A stretch of DNA of 64,000 bases from Ascaris suum (GCA_013433145.1 CM024174.1:12157484-12221483), one strand, 5' to 3'; positions 45,476 through 60,174 are shown, numbered from the stretch's first letter. Made by a program: numbers and translations. The notes: generated by a model not told the origin, from the sequence alone.

Positions 45476-48441
45476 CAAACTTCAATGCGCATATCCGCAT
45501 ATACGCAAAGACATGTTGTCATTCGCATTTATGCGTTTTGTGAGCGGAAATTTTTATGCACTTTTGCATATGCAAATTGCGGATGGGAATATTTTGTATT
45601 TCCTGGGAAATGGAAATTTACAAAAATGTGGAAAAAATTTGAATTTTTTTTTTGAAAAAGTCGTATCTACTGAACACTTAATAAAATTTTTTCTAAATTA
45701 GAAAGTCCCTGTGGTAAGATTTATATGTTCATTGAAATCAGAGATGCGCGAAATATGCACGCGTAATGTAAGCGCAGTTAGGGTTGACATGAATGAGATT
45801 GCTGCATTTGTCGAGGAAAATGACCTTTGTTGATTTATGGGCATCTTTCCTCGTTGATGGTCATTGCGAACAATTGACCAATCGATGACCCTCTATGCAT
45901 CCTCTCATCGCATATATCGCATCTCTGCCATCTCTGCTATTAATTGTAGGTTTCTTCCCTCTAATCTCTATAATCGCCTGCATAATTAAACATTCTCGTT
46001 GCACGTCGCTGCTTTAAGAAGAAGAATGGCAGTTGCGTGCAAAGTGAGTGGCCAAATAATTTTAACAACATATGTTCGTTAGCAGAGGCTCTATTAAAAC
46101 ACATCCTTACTAACTTTCATTCCACTTCTCCATTCCTGACTCATTAGATGGAACTTATTTTCACCCATTGTTTTGAACTTCATTTTCTGAAAGCATGATT
46201 CACAATTTCAGGATTTAGAATCCAATTTCGGAAGCCATCTCTCATAATCGTAGAATTCAGAATCCCTCTCCTTTTTTTCCAGCTTCTTCACGCTAATATA
46301 TCTTATTGTCAATTACTTTCTATAGTTTGCGTGCTAAGCAATAATAGTTGAGCCAAAACAATCAATATTGAAGGGAGTCTTGTCATGTAATTTAGGTTGA
46401 AGGTTCAAAATTTACAAGAAATGCGCATTTTCGCTTTGCTAGATTTGACATAAACTTACTCATTTTGTAATTTCGATTCGTTCAATAGTTATTATTTTCG
46501 TTACTTTTTGTCGCTTATAAAATTCATAACGGTACATTACGGTAATGTTGTGTCGATAATACCCATTTATGTATATATCTACTCAATTTCAAGTCTCAAC
46601 TCAGCCAGCTATTATAATTGCCTTGTAGAATCTATAGTATACAATATCGATCGACAGTATAGATCTACAGCAAATTGATCTACAGTATAGAATGGTTCTA
46701 CAGTGTTTTTGAACATGATCTATATAACTTAATAAAAAATTTATAGATAATAGATAAATAAGATGCTATAAATGTTTAGATGCGTTTTTCATTGAATTTC
46801 ACAGTCGCTGGAAAAGGAAATCATTTATAGAGAATTGATACGGGTTGATCTATCGAATGATAGAGGAAAAAATCTAGGTCGCGCATTTTTTTTTTTTTTG
46901 GTACTCTGCCTTCATACCTTTTCAGTTAACGAGTCACGAATAATTAATGAATCACCTTTTATTTTTTTAAATTTATTTATTACCATTTCATTTTTTTATT
47001 ATTTTTAAAAAAATTATCGACAGACACAAGAAAAAAAACTTCATTACTCTATTGAAATCATAAAGAAGGGTTACTAAATCCTAGAAGAAAAAGAAACGAA
47101 GGAACGTTATTACCTGAACATTGTGCTAATTAATTCTCTTGTATGATAGGCTATTGCTTTCAATGGATTAAGGCGTTAATTAATTTCATCTAATGCTAGG
47201 ATTTTTTTTTCAATCCACACAATCGTTATTCAAAGCAGATAGTATCCAGACATTTTATAGAGTGCCCCATATCGTCATTAAAAGGCTTTTTTTTCTCAGT
47301 TATTCATTTCGCATATTTTTATGCAAATTTTTTTCAAAAACAAATTTCTTTTTTTTCTTCAACAAAATTAGTGCCAATACTGGTAATTTTGCTCAAATTA
47401 CCAAATAAGATACGATACGAACCGTATAAACTCATAAAGAATAATGCAAAATAAAATTATCAATCATGTTTCAACCTTACTAGCCAGCTTAGTGGTATCG
47501 GTTTCCCTCAATGATGTTCCCCATCGGTAAGCCGCACATAGGGCAACCTCCTAAATATTTCATTTTTGCAGGTTTTCGTCGTCTTTTTTCGTCCCCTCCC
47601 CCCTTCCTCTCCTCATCCCCACCTAAATCGCTCTATCTTTGGCGTTGCTTTTATCTCGGCATTTTATTATTTCTAAAAATGTATATTATCGATTGGGCTT
47701 TCAGATTTTCTAGTATTTAGAAATGCCTCACGTTATTATTCGATGAGTATTTAATGCATCCGAATAAAGCAATTCATTTGTTATAAAAATTTAATTTAAG
47801 GTTGAGCATTTTTTTTTCACAGGTAGATTGAAGAATTACTTACCCAGATAAGTTTTTTTGCTATTTAATATTCTTTTTTCTTAAAATTTGTTTTCTTATT
47901 TGATAAAAAAAATTCTATATGGAAATGAAATTTTCCTATAGGAAATAGCAATGGGGATATTAAAATTCATTTGATCAATATGTTCAAATTTAATAATAAT
48001 AATAAAAATAGTTTATCTTAAGTAATATTCATTCTATCAAATACTTTACCGCATAACTTATTACATTTTTATAAATCAAGAGTTTTATACGACAATTTAT
48101 AAATATATTATATTTGCATAATATAAAATTATAAAGTAAAGTTAAACTATTGAGTAGCAAGCATATTTTATAATAAAATAAATTTCTTTTTACTTCAAAT
48201 TTCCTCAAAAATAATCTGCATTAGAGAATGCATTATGTTTGTTACGTTGTCATCGGACTATATATATTTTTTTTGCAACGATTGCATTCACAAGCATATA
48301 TTCGCATACGAGAATATAATTGTTGATTGCAAACGTTTTGAATTCAAAATCTAGCAAGAAAGTATCAAAAATTAGAGTTTAATGGCATCTCTCTTTTAAA
48401 CGTTTTGGTTTTTTTTTTATGTGAACAACCGTATTCATTTT

Positions 48442-48684
48442 TCACTTCACAAGACATCGTTGTTGATTGATTACAAGGAAGTTTTTTTTTTTTTGCAATG
48501 CAACGCAATGATTGCAACACAACGGGGTAACTGCAATAAAAACCAAGAATAAAATTACAATGGTACCGGCAATGCAAAGAAAAAAAAAGAAGCTATCGTT
48601 CACGATTTTAAGTTTACAATATTGAGAGATGGATAATTCATCATTGCTAGCACATATCTCATTGTAAGAAATTTCCACATTCAT
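48442..48684 (-). CDS. Possible single-pass membrane protein ORF
   Basis: Minus-strand ATG at 48684 gives MNVEISYNEICASNDELS, then a long helix (FFFFLCIAGTIVILFLVFIAV) followed by Cys/His-rich PLCCNHC and a lysine run coded by poly(A). The homopolymer runs make both the helix start and the tail suspect. A TTTATTGCAG inside the helix could also be a splice acceptor. No family recognised. Confidence 0.22.
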   Translation of the reverse strand: MNVEISYNEICASNDELSISQYCKLKIVNDSFFFFLCIAGTIVILFLVFIAVTPLCCNHCVALQKKKNFLVINQQRCLVK

Positions 48685-50610
48685 TTCAATCGTTATTTAT
48701 TATAAACCAACGAAGTTATACTTCAAGTTTTCTTTATTGCATCAATAAATCGTCAATGACATTGTAATTTTCTTTTTCATTATTTTTTTTTTCTGTGCTG
48801 AAAAAAATTTTTTTTCAATATTTATAATTGATTTGATGCAAATTTATAATTGAATAATTTGTATAATATGATAAATAATTTATAATAGTAAATCATATGA
48901 ATAATTTAATATCGTTATGCTTATGAAACGTAATTCTTTCCGAGAAATCGCTTCTGTGATGATTTTTTTTGTTTTTGAAATAGATGAACAATTTTCTAGA
49001 GTTACTCAATGAATACATAGTGTTCGTCTGCATACGTGAATTATATCTATGATCTTCATATAAATATATGAACTAAATCAGCATATAAATTTCTCCCCAT
49101 TCCTCCACCTTTCCCCCTTCCTCTCCCCTCCCCTTCTCACCCGAAAAAAATGTTGTTTATGTCTATGAAATGTTCACAAGATGGAAATTCATAATTTTGT
49201 TGGAATGTTGGTGTTGATAAACACCTTGGAAAAATGTCCATAAAATAACTTCTCCTCCCTCCTCCCCTCCAAAAAAATTAGTACATAAACTAAGATTATC
49301 TAAAGATTTGAAATGTTCGACGTTATTTTGTAGTTTTTTGCAGTTTTTGCAAATATCAGTCTTGTAATATTATCCACCTGCAGCAGTTCATTTCCGCCTT
49401 TCGTACTTCAGTAATTTATTGTAATGGTTACATCACCGATTTATTTGAATTTAAAAATAAATTCATCTCATACAGCGTCTTTATGGTTTTGTGGTGTATT
49501 TATATGGTATATACCAGTATGTGATATTCGTAGCATTGAGACGTAAAGAACTAGCGAACAAGGTATTACATAGTTTAGAATATACCTCTCAGAATCGTTG
49601 TAATTTTCATGCTATTACTATCCCAATTGAGGCAATTGAATAGAAACGTATACCCACATAAATACGCGCAGACGTAACATCATCACTATATGTTTTCGCA
49701 AAGGATTAGAAAATATATTGAATATAAGATAACATAAAAAATTCAAGACGAACAACTTTTCTGAGCACATAGGTTTAACATCATTCAGGAAAATATTTTC
49801 TCAAATTCAGTGTCGTTTTTTTTTTCTCGGAGTTGCCGGAATTTTGTTTCACCGGAATATAACCGGAAATTAACGAATTTTTTTTAACCGGAATCTTTTG
49901 AAATTTTTGAAATTTGGTGTGCAAATTGCCAACATCTTCTTATCATCATAGATATTTAATCGAGCACTTTAAAAGCGATTTTCTTAAGATTTATTTCGAA
50001 ATATTCTTTTCCTCTTTTTCCTTTCTTCCTTTCAAAAATTTTCCTTTCCAGCCTTTTCAGCCGATGAAAATATCGCTCGCTTAGTATTTCGATCTATATA
50101 TCTATGTTGGATGATTGCCAGAGAGAACCTCTTGAATTACCCAAACAGAAAATTTTTATCAATTATTCATCGAAGATAACTATGAAAGTATAGTTTGACC
50201 CATATATTTATTGCCATTTCAGGTGCAATTATCTCACGATCGAAACCCAGATTCAAGATTTAATTCAAGCATAGAATAAGAAATAAATATGCGGAAATGA
50301 GGAGATAATTACGCGGCATACATTTTAAATTAGCACCTGTCGTATATGAATTCTAAGAATATTTCGACGCCATTAGGCTTTAATAAAATGCTAAATATTA
50401 CCTGCTTCCAGGTAATCTCAAAACTTCAACTTGCCCGAAAGTTTGCTTTAATTCATGACTTGCTATACTATTTAACCATAATTTATAAACCCTAGTACAA
50501 TATGTTCCACATCTGTTTGTATATATGCCATCATATGTGGATAAAAGAATTCATAGCTATTGCAAATATAAGTGCACTGAGGTAAACCGATGGAAGTGAA
50601 ATTTTTTTTG

Positions 50611-50695
50611 TGTGTGTGTGCATCGATTCTCTCTCTATTTCCCTCTCTCTCTCTCTCCCCATCTCTCTCTCTCTTTCTCCATCCCTCTGTCTCTA
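50611..50695. repeat. (TG)n and (CT)n simple repeats
   Basis: A GTGTGTGTGTGTG run is followed by interrupted CT repeats to 50695. A purine-rich minus-strand frame across it is a product of the repeat. Confidence 0.85.
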
Positions 50696-51051
50696 AGCAA
50701 CACAACTATTTACCAGTGTGAAGAACGATGAAAGGAAATGACTTTTGTTTTATCGCGATATATTATCGAAGATTGACGTCACACCAACTGATATGAAATT
50801 TCCTCTCACTTTGATTTAAAGACGTTTAGCTCGATCGTTGTGAAGTTAACGCTGCTTATTTTTACACAATGCTCAAACATATGTATTATTATTGACAGCG
50901 TTCATTCTATGAAGAGAACTTTAAGCTGACATGAGCATAATTTAATGCTTGGAAGGTGAAATATTTTCTTCTCACACTGCTCTAAATAAAACACTTTTTT
51001 TTTAAATTTAAAGAGTAGTGAATACATCCGCATCTTTAATCACATCGCATT

Positions 51052-51957
51052 ATGAAAGCGTTATATCTTTGCTTATGTCTGCTTGTTTGTCTCTTGTCTA
51101 TCGGTAAGAAGTTTCACCTTGGCAACTTTTAATTCAAATTTTTCGAGCATAATATGCACTATTCAACAATCTGTTGTCGCAATATCCAAATCAATCCTTT
51201 TATGAAAGCAGTTGATCTCATAAGCTAACAGTAAAAGCGCATATCGCGCCACATCTATCTTCTGATGCGCTTTTTTACCTGCTTCATTTATCACATTTTC
51301 ATGCACATTAATTTTTCAAACCACATTATAAATGCGTCATCCTACTTCTGTATCGATATTTATGTCTGTTTTACTAGGCGGTAGTTTTATGCTGAGGAAC
51401 TACTCCGGAGCTGGAGCTCTGAAATCTATTAGATATAGGATGTTGCAGTTTCGAAAGAACCTATAGAATATGAAGATTGAAAAATTGACTGGTTTGATGT
51501 CACTTGTTTTTTTACTGCAAATCAAAAAATAATAATTTAAAAAAATGAAAGCATTATGCGGCATACTTATTATTTGTTGATAGTCTAAAGATCGGCTGTC
51601 AAATGAGGCAGAATTGCAAAAGCACATATAATGCCAACTCCTCTTATGTTGCTTTTCACTTGTTTCTATTTATTTATAGCGACTATCGCGCTGCAGCTAT
51701 CAGAAACGCCTCATCCTTAGAGAATAGGATCCCATCTAGAGTCGAGAATCTCATCCCTGATTCGTCCGTTTCTCTTCGAGGATTTCGATCATTGAACTCA
51801 ACCACTTAAGGACCCGGAGGCTGCGCAGCACTTCATGGCCCTCGAAATTGGAAGGGAGATGATCTCCGGAGTCGCTAGTGTTTTCAGTGGCTCCCGATCC
51901 CTAATACGTTCTAACGTAATTCTTCTGATTCGTATCAGCAAGATTCACTCGTGTTGA
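51052..51957 (+). pseudogene. Decayed secreted-protein gene with two in-frame stops
   Basis: Exon 1 (51052-51103) begins ATG and encodes a textbook signal peptide, MKALYLCLCLLVCLLSI, up to a GTAAGA donor in phase 1. An acceptor TTATTTATAG at 51670-51679 restores the frame, giving ATIALQLSETPHP, then TAG at 51718. The same frame then continues as coding-like sequence (RIGSHLESRIS, then FEDFDH) to TGA at 51793, and continues again (KDPEAAQHFMALEIGREM, then SGVASVFSGSR) to TGA at 51955. The three blocks in one frame, with coding-like composition, suggest one secreted protein interrupted by two nonsense codons. Stop readthrough or a much shorter 30-residue secreted peptide are alternatives. No family was recognised. 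Confidence 0.4.
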
Positions 51958-52297
51958 TAAGTAGTGATGGAGTTTAGCATTCATGGGATTCATGCCTCCA
52001 TCCGCAAGCAAAAAAACTCCGCTTCAAATGTAGTCATTTGTACACCTGAGGGGATTCCCTTGTACAGGTAGCACAGTGAAGGTTTTCAGATTACACGAAG
52101 CGCAAACGTGCTATACATTGCCTCATTGGCTGGGTATTATTGACGTGACGGTTACATAGACGATATGGATTGAAGGTACTACAGATAAGGATGTGATACG
52201 CACATGATGGCGCAATCTGCATGCAGCAATTGATGAGACATTTGTCACCAAGGCATTAATAAAGTGCTAGTGGAGTCGGCTGTCAATAACATAAGGA

Positions 52298-52640
52298 ATG
52301 AACAATACCAACTTAAAATTAACGGTTTATAGAAGGATGAGTAGTATTGCTTTCAATACTATCGTTGAAGCAGCTCAACATCATAAATTCATTTTCGATG
52401 CATTTAATAATAATAGCATAGAGCGATTATCTTCTCGATGAGGCGTTATGTGATAATCAGAGATCAAATACTTTGAAACTATCGAAATCAGATTACAATT
52501 ACGAGGCTTTTGATAGCGGAGTCGACCATCGCAAACTTTTTTTTCAGACATTTCTGGAGGCGAATCCTCGAAATGAACCGTTAAACATTTTTGAGTTTAA
52601 ATACAATGCAAAAAAAAGCGCAAATTGGAAAATAGTATAG
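52298..52640 (+). pseudogene. Frame-shifted small ORF, unrecognised
   Basis: An ATG at 52298 opens a 47-residue frame (MNNTNLKLTVYRR, then IVEAAQHHKFIF) ending at TGA near 52440. A second frame overlaps it, open from about 52421, and continues with DEALCDNQRSNTLKLSK, DYNYEAFDSG and FLEANPRNEP to TAG at 52638. Both halves look coding. They would form one product of about 115 residues if one base were removed near the AATAATAATAGC tract at about 52407-52420. The site is a simple-sequence run, so either a genuine slippage mutation or an assembly error would explain it. TTTTTTTCAG at 52538-52547 lies inside the second frame and could alternatively be an exon boundary. Confidence 0.35.
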
Positions 52641-53479
52641 CAGTGACTGACGTACGATTTCGTTGATAAATGAATATTTTTTCATTTCAAATTATTTGCC
52701 GAACATTTCAAGTTTTGCAATATTCTGAGGTGGTTTAATCAAATGAGGAGGAGGGGTGGGGTGGGGTGGAGGGGGGCAGCTTTATTAAAGGGCGTACGAT
52801 AGCTTAAATTATACGTCTCTCGTATTGTCTGAAAAAGTTTTTTTTTGAACTCATTAAATGAGAAAATATCGTTTATTTTAATGAAAAATCGCTAAGATTC
52901 TTCACATTGCAATTAAATGCCTCAAATGACGCATACGCATATCGTTGCGAATATTCTCTTTGCCCAGTTCTTCTGTCTCACTTTTTGTTTCTCTCAACTT
53001 AATGAATTATTTTGTGGAATTTTTTATTCGACTATCATATAATATTTTTCTCTTATTTGATGTGTTTTTTTTTCTCTAACACTGTGATGGATTTATAGAA
53101 GCTTTTGTTGAGAGAATTTATTTCTTTTATTTATTGATTCTATCCTTCATTAAATCATTATTTATTAACCGCTATCGATATATCTTATTTGTCGCGAATA
53201 TTTCAACTTTTCAGCCATCTTAAAAGCTGGCTAATTTATTATTTAAAAACCTCTAAAAGACAGCTGAGAGAACATCGTATTAAGCAACAAAGAAACATAT
53301 CACTAATGTTCACCGAATTCGGCATAAAGAACAAAAAATGCAGTAATAAAATATTCGGCTGAAATAATAAGAGATGAATGTTATGTGATTTATCGTTTTT
53401 ACTAATTTACTCGTCGAATATTTTTTACTTTTTATGATTCACGTTAGGTATAATCTATCAAAACACAAAGCATTTCTCA

Positions 53480-53677
53480 ATGTGTAGAAGCGGGCAAATT
53501 TCCTTGATTATAAAATACATTCGATATGGACAATATTGCCAAAAATTCCGTACAGAATGTGGTGTATCTATGATAACTAAAACGGTTTTCATTCGGAACA
53601 AATTATTTAATTTCAACGGAAAGCATAGGTGCCGTCATATTCCGAGAAATGAAGAAGCAGTTAAATTGATCGTATAA
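53480..53677 (+). CDS. Possible terminal exon or 65-aa ORF with four cysteines
   Basis: ATG-led frame MCRSGQISLIIKYIRYG, then CQKFRTECGVS, then HRCRHIPRNEEAVKLIV, to TAA. A TTTCTCAATGTGTAG acceptor overlaps the ATG and would make this a phase 2 terminal exon. Basic, with no signal peptide at its own start. No family recognised. Confidence 0.25.
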   Translation: MCRSGQISLIIKYIRYGQYCQKFRTECGVSMITKTVFIRNKLFNFNGKHRCRHIPRNEEAVKLIV

Positions 53678-55045
53678 TTTACGAGCGATATGCTACCGCA
53701 ATACTCACCTAGAAATACCTTGCTTTACGTTAGCTTCAAGCTGAAAACCCTCTCATCTTCATTGTTTCATGTATAACGATATTTATATTTTGTGCTGATA
53801 GGAAACATATGAAATAGCATAGTATTTTGGATTCTTACTCTTTTTTTTTCACCCAAGACTGTGTGTTTTTGTGGTTCTAGGTAGTTTAGTTTAGTCATTT
53901 CAAACGATTGAAGTGGCAGAATGCCTATCTGCCTAATTGAAGAGTACATTCACACTGAAAGGCAAAGACATTAGAAAGTTTTTAAACTAATTGATGATGT
54001 TTTTTTTATTTGGTAATGAATCGCATTAGAACAACCTCATGCAACATTTAGTACCTCACGTGAGAAGGCAAAGGGATCCTTGGTTAATGTAGTTTTCTGG
54101 ACCTCTTAAACTGTACTATTCTCCTCTACAATTGAGTACTGCATTCAGGTAAACTATTTTGAGGAAGAAGATATGGTAGAGATATATTTTAAAGCAATAT
54201 GATAAAGGCTTATTGTATAAGAAATCTTTAACATTGCATACTTTGTTTTAAAGATGTGTTTAAATTGTATCTAAAATATGTTTAATATTAAAGGTCAGTG
54301 ATGATAAAATTAAAAAAATCCAGTTATAAGCTCATTTTCACCTTACTTCATTCGACAAAAATAGTGGAAAAATTAGAGTATTAGTTGATGAAAGTCGCTG
54401 AACGAATGCAAAAAAAATTTTTCTGTTTCTTTTAAGTAAGAAAATTGCACAGGTATGTAAATTACAGGTAATGCATCGTCTATTTGAATGGTAACTAATA
54501 AAACTTTGTACGCATCATCATTCCTAATAAAATTGATCCACATCATTAATGTTGAATATTTGTACGAGTAATATTCTAGTAGAAATAACTCTTTTTAAAA
54601 CTTGAACAAGCTAATCTGAATGACCTGAATAACTTGAATAAGTTTACTTGAACGCAGTAGTAAGTAATTATGTCTATTTGGAAGGTTGAAGAATGCAAAA
54701 TGAGTGAATTTTATTGGTATATTCTAATTTCATCACAAAAACTTTAACTATGAGATAATGATTATTTAGTTATTTAGTTAACTATAGGAAGTAGTACCGA
54801 AATTTTATCTACGAGAAATTTATCCACCGTTCTAATAAAATATTCTTTTGCGTATAGCGCAAGCGATATCCTTCCCCTTGTAATGTTTTTATACTTTCAT
54901 GCATTCTTTTGCAATAAGCTTATTATGCAGTGATGATTTTTCTTGTTTTTATGCAATGTTTAAAAGCATTCGGAGAGATATCAATTTCACTTATAATTGC
55001 TATTGAACTACAAAATTATCGCTGTTGTTTGGAAAGGAAGTTTAA

Positions 55046-55354
55046 ATGAAGCATGGTTATGCGCTAATTCCGAATATAATTCAGCAACGCATTCGAAAAT
55101 ATGATCTGAATATGTTTTTTTTTTCTTCACTCGACTTTGCTAAAGGTACGCTCGTCGATGAAACGACGCTCAGCTATATTTTTTGCCTCGAAAATCGACT
55201 GGTTGCGTTTCGTCTTCTGTTGCTAGGCAGAGGGAACCAGGATCACGTCGGCTCACTCTTCGAAAAACTTAGCCGCATTTTTGCACGGATGATTGAGGCC
55301 ATGGATTTTTTTTTTTTGAATCTGGCATGGCTAAATTTTCGCAAGCGTTTCTAA
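55046..55354 (+). CDS. Unrecognised 102-aa ORF
   Basis: ATG-led frame of 102 codons: MKHGYALIPNIIQQRIRK, then LENRLVAFRLLLLGRG, then LFEKLSRIFARMIEAM. Part of its length comes from poly(T) runs read as Phe. The middle is more GC-rich than the flanks. Possible chance ORF or relic; no motif recognised. Confidence 0.22.
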   Translation: MKHGYALIPNIIQQRIRKYDLNMFFFSSLDFAKGTLVDETTLSYIFCLENRLVAFRLLLLGRGNQDHVGSLFEKLSRIFARMIEAMDFFFLNLAWLNFRKRF

Positions 55355-57206
<1,852 letters not shown>

Positions 57207-57920
57207 ATTTGCAAATTTTAGTTATAACTTATTATATTCGGCTAAAATTTTACTTAAAGAATCATTTATGATTAATTTATTCGAATTTGCATAAAGAAAT
57301 TTTATTATTCGCATGTAAAATAAAATTGGTTAGAGAATATTTCACGAAACAAAATAATAAAAAATCCCAAATGAAATACATTTGAATTATAAGTTATCTT
57401 TATGTTTTAAAATTCGTAATATCATCGAATTGTAATTTTTTTTTTTGCAACCTTTTTTTTGCAAAGAATAATAAAATAGCGACATGTATTATGTATGTGT
57501 CGTAGGAAAAAAAAAATCCTTTTGCCAATTTTCTAATGTTAGAAAAAAATTCTGAGAGATTCCCTTATTTGAGGATTGTTTTTTTTTTTTTGAAATTTTA
57601 TAAATAGGTTAATCTACAATTTTTTATTCGCAAGAAAAAAATCAAAGCAAATTTTGAGGCTCTAATATTATTTTCGCTTCAGTGGTGTAAATGAGCTGCA
57701 AGAAACTTGCCCATGAACCCTAACAGCATTCCCTGACAGCGGTAATAATACGATGGACACCCGATGAATTTGAATGAATGCAACGAGGGCGCAAAATGTG
57801 TTTTTTCGGGCGTATAAGAAAAATTTAATTAATGAAAGAATTTCTTAGCAGTTATAATAATATCTGCAAGAGAAGAAACCTAGAAAGATTAGATTTTCCA
57901 CAAATATAAACATTTTTTAG

Positions 57921-58064
57921 GAAAGCGCATCAACAATCGAGCCGGATTCAAATGTCATTTTCATAGTTTGTAGCGTTATGGCGTTGAACTCTCAAAGATT
58001 TCCGCTGCTATATGTTCTTAATCAGTTTGCATTCGTTGAACACATTATGGAGATAAGTCTGTGG
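57921..58064 (+). CDS. Candidate internal exon, unrecognised
   Basis: A CATTTTTTAG acceptor is followed by 48 codons in phase 0 to a GTAAAT donor: ESASTIEPDSNVIFIVCS, then MALNSQRFPLLYVLNQF, then VEHIMEISLW. It starts acidic and becomes hydrophobic, so it could enter a membrane region. The only support is matched splice signals and coding-like composition. Confidence 0.28.
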
Positions 58065-58177
58065 GTAAATTGTTGTGAGCTTTTACCTATTTGTTTGGTA
58101 GTTCTAGCGTGAAAAACTCCGTTGGATATAGGAATCTGAAGTTTGGCAGATATAATTTACACCTCCATGATGGTCTC

Positions 58178-58390
58178 TTAGATATTTATTAATCTCATTG
58201 CATTAATTTTGATAGGTGTATTAGACCTTAAAGGTTGGTATCCAATGCAGATGTCCATCATATAGACGTGTGTTAGGGGATTCTTTTGATAATATGCACA
58301 CAACTTGTTGTCTTCTTTTTGGACGCTGTGCATGCATAGACGGGACGCTATACAAACGAGCATGCCAATGTTTCCTGTATTTTTGTTCAT
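58178..58390 (-). CDS. Unrecognised 70-aa ORF
   Basis: ATG-led minus-strand frame MNKNTGNIGMLVCIASRL, then HSVQKEDNKLCAYYQKN, then MDICIGYQPLRSNTP, to TAA. Balanced composition with four cysteines. No signal peptide or recognised domain. Confidence 0.22.
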   Translation of the reverse strand: MNKNTGNIGMLVCIASRLCMHSVQKEDNKLCAYYQKNPLTHVYMMDICIGYQPLRSNTPIKINAMRLINI

Positions 58391-59369
58391 TTCTAATTGA
58401 AAATTGATGCGGTTAATTCGTTGTTTTTATTTTTATTGTTTTCAATATAAGTTAAAACAAAAAAAGGATGAAATTTGCTTCGAAAAAATACTCAAGTATT
58501 TTCTATGACGACCATTTTGTATAGCGTCTCAACCATATGCAGCGATATTCGGAAGATGCGGGTTAAATAACATGTCAGTCTGTGATGGGCAAAGACCATG
58601 TGTTTGGTCTGATCTAGGCCTTTCCCATTTGTGTGTATTCTTGGATTGGACCTGCTTCCGGTTTTATTTTGACCCCATACGAATTGGGTTTTTTTAAGGT
58701 TTGTGCATGGTACAAGATTGACTGAAATTAGGAAGTATTACTTTATATGCACATGTACTTGTAAATGTGATTATTGATATGAGCGAATTCAAAAGCGATG
58801 ACCATGCCAGCATCGTCTACATTATTGGCCACTTGTTAACAGCAGTGATGTGCAGCTCAAAAATTAGACTTTTTAATTAGTTCGTTTGTATAATCAAGTC
58901 GAGTTTCCCAAATTGTAAAACATAGTCTGGTGTTTTCTAAGCAGCGAATAACGCAACGATCAAAGCTGAATGAACTGTCCTATGAACATGAAAAAGAGCT
59001 CGACTCCGGAGTCGATCTATCATTGCGTGTTATACACTTGATTTCATTCCATATAAAATAGTGACAGGCGTTATTAATATACTTAACTCCAAGAACATAA
59101 TATTTCCTCATTAAAAGCTTACTTTCCAATTAAAATGTAAATAATGATGGCGTATTTCTTAGTAAAACCTTTCGACATAAATTTGTTAGCTGATTGATTC
59201 GCGCCTAGCTTAATGCTTTATATTCTACATGAGTTTATCGGAGAGTGATATCATTTAAGGCAGCCAGCTGATTATATGGAATTGTTTTCGGCAAGCATCT
59301 TTTATTATTCTCTCTAGGGGAATATTCTATATAATTGAACCGAACATCCTATTGTGCAGATATTATTTT

Positions 59370-59561
59370 AATGCCTCTGCAACCAGATATCCGGTGCTTA
59401 AGCGTTTAATATCAGCAAATGAAATCATATTTTTCATAGAATATCCTATCTTTAATTCGAATCATTACAAGGAAACAAAAATGAGAGAAAAAGTTGGCAT
59501 TGGTAATCTTATACCTTCAATGCTTTTAAGGGAACTTAGTTTATACCCAGAAGATGAATAA
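59370..59561 (+). CDS. Candidate terminal exon upstream of the ABCD4-type gene
   Basis: A CTATTGTGCAG acceptor precedes one base and 63 codons: YYFNASATRYPVLKRLIS, then EYPIFNSNHYKETKM, then LLRELSLYPEDE, to TAA. The frame has no early ATG, which favours an exon over a free-standing ORF. The upstream gene was not found. It ends 1.0 kb before the ABCD4-type exon 1 on the same strand. Confidence 0.3.
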   Translation, partial: NASATRYPVLKRLISANEIIFFIEYPIFNSNHYKETKMREKVGIGNLIPSMLLRELSLYPEDE

Positions 59562-59988
59562 ATTACCCAAAGGGTAGCATCTGTGAAGAGTGGAGATTAG
59601 CTCATTTCCCTAATCGCGAATAATTTACTCATAGGTGTGTAATACAGTGGGCACACATTCGCATTGCTCAAATATGAACTAATTTTCGCCACTGTCCCAG
59701 TCTTGTAACGATGGTCTCAATTTCGTAACGAAATTGTTTCTCATCCTCTCCTTTAAGGTCGTCTGGCCAATCATTCATATGTATGGGCAAACCGTCTTGT
59801 CGCGTCGAGAATGAACCCAAAAATTTTGTCAGTTGAACCTAGGGTCTTATGATCAGATTGAGCCGAGAATGTTATATTTGTATTGTCTACCCAATCCTTA
59901 TCATCCAATGAATTTAATTTATTCGGTTTTTTCTCGAAAATTCCGTTGAATGAGGGGTCGAATTAAGCTTTTTTTTTACTAAACTTGC

Positions 59989-60174
59989 TTAGGTTACATC
60001 GTCTGACGGATTGCATCCATTAGAAAAAAGGATATTACGTTCTGATGAACTTAAATTTAGATGGGAACAAACCAAAGTCCAATAATCATTCGTTTTAAAA
60101 AATCTTTTAGCAAATTCAGAGATTACAGAATTGAATTTCAAAGCGACGCTGAATGAAAATGAATAATAGAACAT
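59989..60174 (-). CDS. Small ORF divergent from the ABCD4-type gene
   Basis: ATG at 60174 reads MFYYSFSFSVALKFNSVIS, then SHLNLSSSERNILFSNG, ending CNPSDDVT and TAA (61 residues). A TTTTCATTCAG acceptor at 60159-60149 inside it would instead make 60148-59989 a phase 2 terminal exon. Head-to-head spacing to the ABCD4-type start is about 470 bp. No family recognised. Confidence 0.28.
   Translation of the reverse strand: MFYYSFSFSVALKFNSVISEFAKRFFKTNDYWTLVCSHLNLSSSERNILFSNGCNPSDDVT

Larger units (their letters stand above)
45476..51051. other. AT-rich stretch with one weak ORF
   Basis: Holds only the possible membrane ORF at 48442-48684, the CT repeat at 50611 and a small ATG segment at 46026 (MAVACK) that runs into a GTGAGT donor. 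Confidence 0.45.

Noticed and set aside
45191..45528. Several 66-105 aa frames on both strands
   Set aside because: They arise from the CA/GT-biased simple repeat; products are Cys/Val/Leu- or Thr/His-rich repeats.
58513..58697. Cys-rich plus-strand open frame (VCDGQRPCVWSDLG)
   Set aside because: The opposite strand is equally open, and there is no ATG, splice support or known domain.
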